Source of the DNA: Patella vulgata
Lineage: Eukaryota > Mollusca > Gastropoda > Patellidae
NCBI RefSeq assembly: GCF_932274485.2
Contig: NC_065881.2
Coordinates: 58,600,702 to 58,664,701, forward strand
DNA: 64,000 nucleotides
Direction of reading: 5' to 3'
The notes beneath the pieces were generated by a model, which saw nothing but the letters and a program-made list of their open reading frames with translations, was not told the origin of the DNA and did no database searches. The first letter of the stretch is position 1. Every line of letters begins with the position of its first letter. Of the stretch, positions 1 through 9,979 are shown piece by piece. Position numbers and translations under genes: made by a program.

Positions 1-639
1 TAAGACTTCCCTTTAATGTGGAAGGACCTACATATTTCCTTTAGTCGGGAATACTGTACACTTGAATTTGATCTATAAAAAATACAACTCAGAACATGAG
101 GTCTAGTCATACATCGAGTTTTGTTTAAAGTATTCACCTTTTTAAAAGACTGTATTGCATTCTACAGTTAACAAAACTTAAAAACAATAAATTCACTTTC
201 ATTTTATATCAATTCATTAGGGAAGCATATTGTTGGCTTTACTAACCGTTTTGTGTGTGGTATTTTCACACATTTAGTATTTTTGATGTCACTTGCAAAC
301 AAAATAAGAAAAAGTTCACAGAAACCACATAAAAGACTAATAAAATGGGTTTTTATTGTGATGCTGATTATTTCGATTTGGAATGTTTTTGGAATTATGT
401 GAGAGACTTTATACTCCCATGGTGTATGCAAAAGAATTCAATATCTTTAAAGATGCATTCGCACAAAAATATTTATCGGTGGTTATTTCCAGTTTAAGTA
501 TGACAATTTTGGTATATGGAAAGTAGTAGTAATATCCTGGTGTTTAACGTTTGCTTCCACATAAGTGATATCGCAGACAAGAAATAGGAGAGCCGGAGCA
601 GCTTCCTGTTTTTTAGAATATGATTTTGCAATCTTTCCA
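1..639. other. AT-rich stretch, no gene seen
   Basis: No recognisable coding, RNA or repeat signal. Open frames here are short and have the composition expected by chance in AT-rich DNA. Confidence 0.6.
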
Positions 640-689
640 TTTTCGGCCTTAGGCCATGGATTGGGTTTTGTGGGAAGTTCTTTCCTTTA

Positions 690-1104
690 TTTTCTTATGC
701 TTCTGGATTGGTAGATGTCTTCGTTGTGGGATTAGTGTTTAGGTGCCAGGCCCGTCTTATCGTGACCTCCCTTTACTCCACAATCCCACTCTATGGGTTT
801 GGTATCTGTTTCTTTTGCGGAATAGTGTTTAGGTCCCGAGTCCGTCTGACCGTAACTCCCCTTACTCCACTATCCTGCTAGTTTGGTAGATGTCATCTTT
901 GTGGGATTTGTGTTTAGATGCCAGGCCCGTCTTATCGTGACCTCCCCTTACTCCCCTATCCCACTCTGTAGGTTTGATGTCTATTTTTTGCCGGAATAGT
1001 GTTTATATGCCGAGTCCGTCTGATCGTGACTCTCCCTTACTCCACTATCCTGCCAGTTTGGTATAAATCCCCTATGTAGTTTAGTGTTTAGATGCCGAGC
1101 CCGT
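690..1104 (-). repeat. Five ~88-bp tandem units in the LINE 3'UTR
   Basis: The motif GTGTTTAG followed by a (G/C)CC(A/C)G-CCGTCT block recurs with starts at 735, 825, 910, 999 and 1084, spacings of 85-90 bp. Alternate units resemble each other more (one type with GCCAGGCCCGTCTTAT, the other with CCGAGTCCGTCTGA), which suggests a ~175-bp two-part unit. It directly follows the LINE coding end on the minus strand, so it is best read as the element's own 3'UTR. Confidence 0.8.
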
Positions 1105-1787
1105 TTAACCGTGGCCCCCAACTGTGTCCATTAGGGCGTGGATTTGTTCGAAGATTTGCAGTTTCAGATCTGGTCTCGGGAAGAGTAAGTTCTTATTGTT
1201 GAATGGTATGTTGTTAGTCTCCATCATTCTCACTAGTTCCCTTCTCTCCTCCTTGTATACCTCGCAGTCTACCAGGACATGGTTGGTGGTACATTCTTCT
1301 CCGCACTCACAGACGATGACTTGGTGTTTGTAGTCTCGCAGCCGCTCTTTCACCCTTAGTTTCGATATAAGTCTGCATATATCTCTTCTAGGGTGATTGA
1401 ACGTTGTCTTCGTGTAGATTTTGTCATCCAGTCGGAATCTGTATGTTCAACGAGTTTTAATTCCCAGAATGAATTGACCTGTCTTTTAACCATACTGTAG
1501 ATTTCCGTGGTGCTGTAGTCTATGGTGCAGAGTGGTGCTGTGTTCTTGAGACATTCGTTGGCGAGTCGATCTGCCTCCTCGTTTCCTCTAATGTTGACAT
1601 GTGATGGAATCCACACGAGCTCTAATTTGCTTCCCTTCTCTAGGACCCCCTGGTACAGCTGCCTGATTTCCAAAATGACTTCTGGTCTTGAGTCCGAGTT
1701 GTCATTTTGGATTGAAATCAGACTGCTCAGAGAGTCGCTTGGAATGACGAACTTACTAGTCTTTTGATGGGAGTAAAGACACCCAAT
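1105..1787 (-). pseudogene. LINE RNase H plus C-terminal zinc-knuckle-like tail, fragment
   Basis: Minus-strand coding remnant of the LINE. The RNase H signature is clear: SDSLSSL carries a catalytic Asp, then ELVWIPSHVNIRGNEEADRL carries the late His and Asp of the domain. About 100 residues on, the pattern CECGEECTTNHVLVDC is the Cys/His tail seen at the C-terminus of I-group ORF2. The two parts lie in different frames: a frameshift near 1375-1390 separates the RNase H frame from the tail frame, where the reading resumes as LISKLRVKERLRDY. No start codon belongs to it, because the 5' part was never copied. It is a dead fragment and no host function is suggested. Confidence 0.85.
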
Positions 1788-2123
1788 CTTATTAGAAAAA
1801 TGTTGGATTCTCCGAAAAACACCTTTGGAGAGCGCACAGGACAAAAATGAAAGGATGTCACTAGTAGTCAGCCCGATGATTATGGCCGTCTGCTTGAGTG
1901 ACGTCAAAGGTTGCACGCGCAGATTGTCTGACAGCTTTGCCGTAGGGAGCGCTTGCTTATTAGAAAAATGTTGGATTCTCCGAAAAACACCCTTGGAGAG
2001 CGCACAGGACAAAAATGAAAGGATGTCACTAGTAGTCAGCCCGATGATTATGGCCGTCTGCTTGAGTGACGTCAAAGGTTGCACGCGCAGATTGTCTGAC
2101 CGCTTTGCCGTAGGGAGCGCTTG
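1788..2123. repeat. Exact 168-bp tandem duplication
   Basis: Copies 1788-1955 and 1956-2123 are the same length and differ at only about two positions, so the duplication is recent. The unit is GC-richer than its surroundings and, because 168 is divisible by 3, leaves frames open through both copies on both strands. Each copy holds a full palindromic TGACGTCA (1899-1906 and 2067-2074), the CREB/ATF recognition sequence. The LINE fragment abuts the first copy, and a small plus-strand ORF begins just after the second. The unit does not look like RNase H coding sequence, so it may be flanking DNA rather than LINE. Confidence 0.85.
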
Positions 2124-2132
2124 TTGATAAAC

Positions 2133-2279
2133 ATGATGGCGAGCGGACGTGGAAAAGGTGAGAGACAGATTCTGTGGGAAGGAAAGTGGGCAGGGGATAA
2201 CCCCAGAATTTACTTAGGCTTCGATATATATGGTAAATGGACAGCGATTAAAGACAACATTGTCTTTTATATACAATGA
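2133..2279 (+). CDS. Small basic ORF (48 aa) or first coding exon, unknown
   Basis: A 48-codon ORF opens with two consecutive ATGs. The second, at 2136, has A at -3 and G at +4, a strong translation context. The N-terminus reads MMASGRGKGERQILWEGKW. A consensus-like donor (AAAAG|GTGAGA) lies at 2157/2158, so the segment may be a first exon coding MMASGRGK with one base carried over. That phase fits candidate exons at 6560 and 9867. The two tandem CRE-bearing copies immediately upstream would sit where a promoter belongs. No family was recognised, and a chance ORF cannot be excluded. Confidence 0.3.
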   Translation: MMASGRGKGERQILWEGKWAGDNPRIYLGFDIYGKWTAIKDNIVFYIQ

Positions 2280-3396
2280 ATTATCCCTCGCCATGGCTAG
2301 TTCACGCCAAAGTATTACGAATTAAATCGTTAACGAAGGGAAATTTTGCGGTCTAAAATTTCATATTAATTTTTATAGGGTTTTTCTTAGATGAAATAAA
2401 TCTTGCCTAAAATTGTGGATTGGCGGATACAAAAGAGAGGATCGCATAATACATTTTAATAAATAACCTTGCAGACATATAAATACGTACTTTTACTGAT
2501 CTTTGATAAAATTAATGTAGTGGTATTTTCTAAAATGATTAGTCACACCATTTTAATTCCAGGCATTGAGACATTTATGAAGATAGAGGATAAACACATA
2601 CGGGTTTTCGTTGTCTGGGCCGAAAAACAAATTGTTTTTTTTTCCTGTATTTGAATTATAAACTCCAATAGTTAATTAAATCTTTTGTCTATATAAACTC
2701 TCTTGGGTCCTCAACCTTTGTGTTTAAAATTGCTAAAACCTACTGAATTTAAATTTTATGCCACAAAATTAGTTTTTAAAATGAAAAATGTAATATTGTA
2801 CTCATGAATTTTTCATTTGATAAAGAAATAACATTTCTATGAATTTAGACACCTTTGGCGAATCTTACACCTTAACAGAAATGCCAAGCAAAATTATACA
2901 ACATTTTAAGGAACAATAAAAAATCTATTTATGTGCGTGGCATTGAAGAAAACGCGGATCCAGGAATGTTTTGGGGGCGTTGGGGACGGGGAATAATGGA
3001 CACATTTTCATGAGGACTTTCCCACGCCACCGGAGGATAAAAAAAAACCCAGCCCAAAAACGGAAACGGGCCATTGGCCTTTTAACTGGACACAGCATTC
3101 CCACACCGTCACCCACGAAACAAGGGCCAAATCTATTTTTAGTCTTTCTTTCTCTTTTCCTTTTTCCCCCTTTTGCATGGCGACTTTTGTTGACTTTTTG
3201 GTGTAGAATCGAAGAAAAGAGTTTGAAAATACATTTTAAGCCAGGTTTTGACGAATATTCTGTTTGTTATCAGTATTAATCTTTGATTTGTCAAGGCTGT
3301 GGTCGACTCGGAAATGCCAGTGGGATACTCATTTTATGTAGCCTCTATAGGGTTTCTATATACCCCGCTATAGGAAGCCTACCGTAGTCTTTTGAT
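2280..3396. other. No gene seen; GC-richer patch at 2925-3180
   Basis: Mostly AT-rich. The patch at about 2925-3180 is GC-richer and open on both strands, but its translations are low-complexity and match nothing known to me. It may be an unrecognised repeat. Confidence 0.45.
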
Positions 3397-3638
3397 ATAT
3401 ACTGATGTCCAAAAGAAAGTATACACACTAAAAGTATGACTAAGTTTTGTTTAGATTAAAAACATTTGATAAAGCATTACTGAGTTTGTCTCTTGCGTCC
3501 AAACTCAACATTTCTAAGCAAAATAAAAATGTGAAACAAATTGACATTCTACCCAAATACCGTATACCATGGAAAACGACTTTGGTTGATGCAGCACAAA
3601 ATGCACAGTGTATACTTTCTTTTGGACATTAGTATATA
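3397..3638. mobile_element. mariner/Tc1-type MITE
   Basis: Two ~28-bp ends, at 3397-3426 and 3608-3638, are inverted copies with one mismatch. The core is ATGTCCAAAAGAAAGTATAC. They enclose about 180 bp of unrelated AT-rich DNA with no transposase. TA dinucleotides flank both ends, as expected for Tc1/mariner insertion, and the TIR resembles that superfamily in length and composition. It is non-autonomous. The superfamily call is inferred from TIR and TA only. Confidence 0.7.
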
Positions 3639-3872
3639 TTCAGTATTTATAAATCAAAACAGAGAAACTCTCCAGTAAAAAGCTCTGCACAAAAAGTAAA
3701 AGGGGGCTTGGTCCCCAACCTTATGTTTGAAATCCGATGAAATCCGTGTTTATGGGGGAGGAGATCAAAGATTGTGGGGTCGTTATGACGTACTGTACTG
3801 TATATAATATTATGTAATAATAAATACAGTGCGTATAATAATAAATAACTTTATTGATAAAGTTACCCTTAC

Positions 3873-3938
3873 CGGCATTCTCATATTTAAAATTTAAAAT
3901 TCGGAAACTCGACCAGACAAGAGTATCATGGCAGCAAT
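3873..3938 (-). CDS. Candidate internal exon, minus strand, unknown
   Basis: A 66-bp minus-strand interval runs from a good acceptor (GCTATTTTACAG|AT) to a consensus donor (G|GTAAGG). One frame is open, reading CCHDTLVWSSFRILNFKYEN with two bases carried in and one out. Support is splice signals and frame only. A chance match is quite possible in DNA this AT-rich. Confidence 0.22.
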
Positions 3939-6507
3939 CTGTAAAATAGCAAATCACTTATTCATATATACATGAAACATACACAGAAGATACTTCTCTG
4001 CTTCTTCCCGTCTTTAAACCATAAATCATGGAAGATTATCCAGACAGATAAAGTAGTGTTTCGTGTGTGGTTTAGCTATAGATTATAATATTTTGTAACA
4101 TCCACTTAGTTATTTATATTGATTCTGTCTAACCAGACGCTTTATAAGTCATTTTAAGAGCATAATAATGGTTCTTATTTTTTCTATGTAGATATATTTC
4201 ACAGGAGACCTATAATAAGAGACCGACTTAAAAATCCGGATTCAAGGATTTTGAAAAAAAAAATATTCAGACGTTTTAGGAGTTATTTTCTTCTCTCGTG
4301 AGTGTTTCCCATTAAACACATTAAATCATAAACGAGAAGATCACTCTATAAGTTCATCTTTAATTTTGGTCTATAAACATACTTGATCAATCAAGACTAT
4401 GTAGCAATATATCACGTGACGTCTAATTGGAAGCAGGGAACGTGTAAATTATGTTCGGTTGTCAAGTTACAAGAAAAATCTGAAGCCGTTTGCGTTAGTG
4501 ACTATATGCCTATCTGATGTATAGTGGATCCCATTGACATCAATTACTTAGGTTAAATAGGTACACATGCCTTACTATCACTCACTACTAACCACTAATG
4601 CTTAGTAAATAAACAAATTACAAACTTCTAACCAGCCTACAGACATACGAATAGGTCTTCTTCAAATAATCAACGCCGCTATCTACTACAAACTAGCCAG
4701 ATTGCTTCTAAAAGACTCCCATCCTTTGTACTGATACACGTAGGTGGATTAAACATATATTATAATTATATTATTAGGAATGGTCTCATTATGGTTATCA
4801 GTCCGTGATGGTTCTGTAGTGCCGTCCATAATCTGACTCACTTTGTCAACCGTATTATTAGGTGGAATCAGGTGTTTCAGTCAGGATGAGCACCCATTCA
4901 GCACAGCATTCAATTTCTTAAGGAGACAGAAAACCATATTCACTATCGTAATTGGGCGACCTTCCGGCTTCTCAATTCACTGCGGGAATCTGAATTACTA
5001 TAGATGCAGTTGACCCGAAGTAGCGATGGCAGACATTTTTTAAATTACTTTTTTTTTTATAAACAATAGTTTATTTCGTATGAACACAATGGAATTGAGT
5101 TTAAACGTCTCGTCAATACAATAGTTTGATTATTTTTAGACTAAAAGTCATTTCTATTGTACAGGGGAGTATTCTACACATGGACAGCGACATTTGCACC
5201 CAAGCTTTTTCGAATTCCAACTGAACTACCAATTTGTATTTTAAAAAAACCCACCTTTTTCGTTCACGCTGGTCGACGAGACACAGTTTCTTCGTCAGCC
5301 CCGCAGATGCCAACATCAACATAGTCGTACGAAACTTACACTGTCTGTCAACAATATTACTTCCAGTTGAGAACAGACACGAAGATGGTTGACATTTTAA
5401 TTCCTAAATCGACGATTTTGCTTCCATTTAATAAAATTACAAATGTTTATTTAGTCTCTGTGTAGCCTATATGGAAGATGTGAAACGAATTAGAACCGCT
5501 TGCAAAATATGATACTCTAATTTAAATATGGTGGCTATTTAGAACAGAGATCTATTCTCTTAAGTAGATATGTAGTTCTTTGTGTAAAGAATGCAACATG
5601 CAACAGCAGCAACATGCCCCACAGTAGGTCAGTTGAAATATAATTTGGGTACAGACTAAGCCTAAAAGTGATCCTAAATCGGATGTTGCTGCCCCCAAAC
5701 CTAAAGTCTTAGCAATCCACTATCGTTATAGACCTAGTGTACAATATGAATCACAAGCTGGTTGTGTAGGCTAATATAAATTTCAATTCTAGTCAGGTGA
5801 GCTGATTACACTTCAAAATTGTGATGCATAGCGAAAAGTTTATCTAATGACTTTAAAATAATTAATATTAGTATACTTGTCACTCGTCTCTATCTGTAAA
5901 ACATTTAGAGAGAAAATAAACATGCATCGAACTACATAATGTTTTGAAACTCATTTGGGATCAGATTGGGTTTCAAACAGCACCTGATATGACTACAGGT
6001 TATGTGCAACCCATGAAAACAATGGCCATGAACACTGACATTGACTAATTACTATGTTTTTCAACTCTTACCCCAGGGTATCATTAATCTTGCCATTGGT
6101 TCGACAAATACAAATATTTCCTACTTAGACAAATCTATGAATCATAATTAATTCGAAATGACGCTTGCCAATGAATGATAACTGGCCACCATGTTGGTTT
6201 ACTGGAATAATTGAAATGTATTTGTATTTAGACAAGTGAGAAGCTATTATGGCAAGTTGATGACACCCTACCGACGATATACACATATTTATAGTAATGT
6301 GGTCATTTTAATGTCAACCCTTTGACGTATGGATTATTGGTTCAATCATTTTATAAGCAAGACAATTGTAGGCGGATTTATTTATGGTTTCAAAATTTTT
6401 CTTTTATTGTTTGCCCATATGTTAACTGAATGTGTCCGAATTAGAAATAACAAAAATTCGCAATTATTGAACAACCATTTTGCAGGCGTTGTTAGTCCCG
6501 GAATGAC
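3939..6507. other. Intergenic or intronic DNA; one weak exon candidate at 5255-5322
   Basis: Nothing firm. A GC-rich minus-strand patch at 5255-5322 opens with ATG, reads MLMLASAGLTKKLCLVDQRE, and ends at a donor-like AAAAG|GTGGGT, so it could be a first exon. The upstream sequence has no convincing promoter or acceptor. The rest is AT-rich without repeats I recognise. Confidence 0.4.
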
Positions 6508-6512
6508 CCAGT

Positions 6513-6558
6513 TTGTAACGAGTGGACGTTACACTCAATTTCTCTATCTCTCTTTGCA
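6513..6558 (+). repeat. Degenerate SINE-type 3' tail (GAGTGGACGTTA + CT-rich)
   Basis: GAGTGGACGTTACAC followed by a broken CT run matches the GTGGACGTTAAACCCC-(CT)n tail seen intact at 8815-8870. The pyrimidine run sits exactly where a 3' splice site needs one, just before the CAG at 6557-6559. Confidence 0.55.
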
Positions 6559-6559
6559 G

Positions 6560-6607
6560 GCACTCCCCCGTTAATAATTCCAAAGCATATGTCCAATTTA
6601 TGTTCAG
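6560..6607 (+). CDS. Candidate 48-bp exon with repeat-derived splice tract
   Basis: A strong acceptor (CTATCTCTCTTTGCAG) opens a 48-bp interval ending at CAG|GTGAAC. Two frames are open. With one base carried in, it reads TPPLIIPKHMSNLCS. In that phase it joins both the first-exon candidate ending at 2157 and the terminal-exon candidate starting at 9867. The pyrimidine tract appears to come from a repeat tail, so this could be an exonised repeat or a chance pattern. Confidence 0.25.
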
Positions 6608-8812
6608 GTGAACATTCGAAGCAAATTTCAAAGAGGTCCCCGACGAATCGAGTAAATTCGTTAAAGGGGAATAAGATGACTCTACGATTTAGTTATTGTT
6701 GTCCGGGATACCGGCCTTGTTATCATATAATCTGACATAAACTCCCTTTTTTACACTCAAGAATTATATAAATAAAACTTTCTTAATTAAATACACAGAA
6801 CACATAGATTTTACCTCTTTAAATACTTCGCTGTCTATGTATACAAGAACTATACATACAAGGGAAGATAACTACCAATATAAAACACGAAACAGGACGC
6901 TGTAGTTCAAGTGTTCTTCTAATGTTCAATATTTGAACAGATTCAATAAGGAAATGTTTTTATGTGAGTAGAAGAAGTCAATAAATCGACAATAAAGCAA
7001 TGTGTTGTATGTATACAGTGGAAGACGATTACGGGTTTAGCTGTGTCGGTGCTTAACTTTGTACATAGCCTCATTGCGAATTATTGAAATTTACGATTTT
7101 AAAATAGCCATCGCTTGGCCATAGACTCATAATTCTAATTAATTAGTTCTTTACACATAAATAGTACAACACTTATAGTTTAACCTAGGAGATGCTAGTC
7201 TAGTTTGGTTCAAGGAGCCAGACAGACAGTTTAAAGGTTCAAAGAGAGGCGAGGCGACGGCAAAACTCTACCTGATTAAACCAATGCTATTGTTTAAAAA
7301 GACCTCTTTGATTCCGGTCAGAAATAAAATTATCGATTTCATTTGATTATATATGTTGATTTGCTCTGTGTAAGGTGTGGTGACTGTTTTCGTTGAAATT
7401 TTTAAGCATACAGGTCGAGCCAGTCTTAACATATATCCGATTTTGTGTTCCACTGTCGACACAGTGAGACATAAATTAAACTAAAACTAGTAAACACGCC
7501 AACGAACTAAATTTTTTAAAAAGTGGTTAGAGCTTTCGCGACCATTAATCGAAATAACACCAGATTAACCCCATGCAATACTTTAAATTGACCTAAATCA
7601 AACAGGATTAGCCTCTAGTACAGTAGGTCCGGAAAGTTTCGAATTGACTGAATTATTGTCGAGAGACATGTAATTCAGTTATGTTATAGTTCTGCCAGTT
7701 CCGGTACTTAGTGTGGTGTGAATAGAATACCATCGTCAAACCCGAGTAACATACATAACCAACAGCTATTGTCATATTCCACTATAAATATATAAAATAT
7801 TCAAAAATCCAGGAACTATCCGATATGGTTCGGTCTATTCAAACTTCCACAAAATCATTTTTCTCGTTTTGAAGTTTTTGTGGGTTATCTGGATTGTTTA
7901 GATATTTTCTTAGCATATTTTGTGGATGAAATCCTCTTATTCACTCCATTGTCACTGTTCTTGTGATTGAGAGGATTCGGTTCCGGAACATTCAATCAAG
8001 TACACACACCATTTACTTGCGGCGCTCTAGTTCTGCTGCAAAGAATGTAGATGGACTAGAATGGAAGGTGTTAGGTTTAATAGTACCAATAATAAAGTAG
8101 AAACACCAAACATACCGATCTGTCTTTATCGTTAATTATATACAGTCTATTAAGATTGTCAGTGTTAATTATACTACCATCATATACCAGTCATTTATAT
8201 ACACCAGATGGGTTTGTACCTTGTTAATGGTAGCAATTCATGTTTTTACCTCTTCTACAGCAACAAAACATCCTTAATACCACACTAGATTCCACGCGGC
8301 GTTAAAACCTGACCACTTCAAAGGAAGTCTGCGTCTAAGAGATTAAAAGATAACTTTCATTTTATACCATCAACTAATGATTTCTTAATTAAATTATCTA
8401 AGGTAAGAAGAGGGCGTATGTTTAATTATTTAATGTCCAATTACGAGATCTTAATTATGACTTGTCATATTTAGATATCATCTTGAATGGTTAAATGGTT
8501 CATATTCCTAGATAACTGGTCATGTCAAGATTGAAGTTTGTTTCGATACCATTAATTAGAAAATTCGTCGTGATTTGACTATAATATAGGTACGCCGGGA
8601 GATTCAAAATTGAGACAAATCAGTAAAAATAGTTTTCGATTCATCGTGATTTGACTATGGGCCTATAGGAACGCCGAGGGATTCAAAATATTGAGACAAA
8701 TCTGCCAATCCATCTCTGTGTACACATTACACTCCAGGGCGGTTTTATGGAGTTCAGCGGGCCCCCTGGTGCAAAATGTTCTATTCTAATCAGACCATAG
8801 CTCATAGTCTAT
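6608..8812. other. No firm feature; weak minus-strand ORF at 7268-7450
   Basis: AT-rich. A minus-strand open stretch at 7268-7450 (containing KIGYMLRLARPVCLKISTK) lies between an acceptor-like CGACAG and a donor-like CAG|GTAGAG, but lacks an ATG. About 7925-8005 weakly resembles 12880-13010 (see findings). Confidence 0.4.
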
Positions 8813-8870
8813 GTCGAGTGGACGTTAAACCCCATCTCTCTCTCTCTCTCTCTCTCTCTCCCTCTCTCTC
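8813..8870 (+). repeat. GTGGACGTTAAACCCC tail with (CT)n microsatellite
   Basis: The motif GTGGACGTTAAACCCCAT runs into about 18 CT repeats with one interruption (8835-8870). This motif plus microsatellite is the usual 3' end of a mollusc SINE-type repeat. No body is recognisable upstream, so it is probably a strongly 5'-truncated copy. Confidence 0.65.
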
Positions 8871-9208
8871 ATATCTCTGTAAAAGATGACTGCCTTTAAC
8901 ACGTGCCGTCACAGCACGCGGCGTCAATCATAGGCTGAATGTCGCGTGCATTGTTTATATAAGACGTTGCTGCTTTGGCCAGAATGCTGCCCTTTAGTCA
9001 TTTTTATGCACTAAATAGGAAATAATTTTGACCTACAAATACGTCAAACGTCTTTATTTATTTTTCTAATACATAAAAAAAATGTTTTAGAATTTAATTT
9101 GTCGGTGGAAAAAAGTTAATATTTGAGACTCATTAAGTAGCATTGTTGTCATCCTTATCATATCAGTGATTGTAGCGGCCTAGCGATTATTCACTGCTGA
9201 TCAGTGTG
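8871..9208 (-). repeat. R1 repeat family, copy 1
   Basis: About 335 bp that recurs at 35394-35728 in inverted orientation, plus an internally deleted copy at 39643-39840. Shared landmarks are a TCTCTGTAAAAGATGACTGC end, a TATATAAG-like box, TACGTCAAACGT, and a CACTG-CTGATCAGTG hairpin at the other end. There is no ORF, no tRNA-type A or B box and no obvious TIR. Similarity to copy 2 stops just past the hairpin. The strand is given relative to copy 2. The class is unknown. Confidence 0.82.
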
Positions 9209-9866
9209 TCCCTAGCAGTGTTTCGTTTTTTAGAAACAAATCCCAGTCAAACACTGCCGTACCGCAAATTTATGTTCCAAATTATGATTGGTTTAACAGT
9301 CCTATCAACAACCAATACATTGCAAGGTAATAAAATCAGTCGGGATTAACCAGCTCTAAATATGTCACCGTAAAGTGTCTGGTGACAATCGCGGCCATAT
9401 TACGTCATAACGCGGACAATGTATTACGCTCAATTAACTAGTGCATAACAGAATATTGTGTGATAAACGAGGTTATCCAAAATTGCTACATAGTAAACAT
9501 TGGGTAATCGCCGCGCACGTGGAATCTTTTTGTCACCTCTTGGAGCACACAGCAGACGAACAATATTTTCACCATCTTTTAATACATTTATTCAACTGTC
9601 CGAAGACCCCAGACCAAAGTGAAGGGCTGTCATGTTACGTATTGTGTTTCAAAAAACTGTGTAGAAATATGGTTAGAGAGGGATTTCTCTGGCCATTGCT
9701 TTAGGAATATGGCCTGGCCAAAGCTTGGATTTTCGTGTATATTGTCGCTGATACTATATAAAAAACTGGTCGTGAAACACGTATTTGTTAACATATATTT
9801 TACTTGAATCTTGGGTTATTTTGAATATATTATATACAATTAAGCAACTTTATTTTCTTGTTCAAG

Positions 9867-9979
9867 GTGATAATGCCTTTAGCGATCAAAATCGTTCGCG
9901 CCTGGTTTCGCTCGGCGGTAGCAAGCCCGTAATAGAAAATTTGTCAACAAAGCAAGGAAACGGTCAAAGAAAACGCTAA
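9867..9979 (+). CDS. Candidate terminal coding exon, unknown protein
   Basis: A strong pyrimidine tract and acceptor (TATTTTCTTGTTCAAG) opens a GC-richer frame that reads DNAFSDQNRSRLVSLGGSKP and ends KQGNGQRKR at TAA (9977-9979). AATAAA overlaps the stop at 9978-9983, an unusually early polyadenylation signal. Two bases of the first codon lie in this exon, and the missing one would be G from a donor such as 2157 or 6607, giving Gly. Composition and codon use differ from the AT-rich surroundings. No homologue was recognised. Confidence 0.35.

Larger units (their letters stand above)
640..1787 (-). mobile_element. 5'-truncated I/Nimb-like LINE, 3' portion
   Basis: A non-LTR retrotransposon fragment on the minus strand. 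Read from high to low coordinate it has the end of an RNase H domain, a cysteine-rich C-terminal tail, and then a 3'UTR made of about five 88-bp tandem units. RNase H followed by a Cys/His tail is the layout of the I group (I, Nimb and relatives), which is well represented in molluscs. The assignment to I or Nimb is inference from this order and the motifs. The 5' end is lost near 1787, so the reverse transcriptase and endonuclease are absent and the copy is dead. The 3' limit near 640 is approximate because no target-site duplication was found. Confidence 0.82.

Noticed and set aside
1825-2127. 100-codon plus-strand ORF
   Set aside because: It exists only because the 168-bp duplication is divisible by three and GC-rich. 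The peptide simply repeats itself and resembles nothing.
2925-3280. Possible gene (102-codon frame plus an opposite 63-codon frame)
   Set aside because: Low-complexity translation, no ATG context or splice signals, and openness on both strands typical of GC-richer non-coding DNA.
9190-9215. Helitron 3' end (hairpin followed by CTAG)
   Set aside because: The hairpin is shared by the two full R1 copies, but the CTAG is present only after copy 1, and no TC start or A/T insertion site was found.
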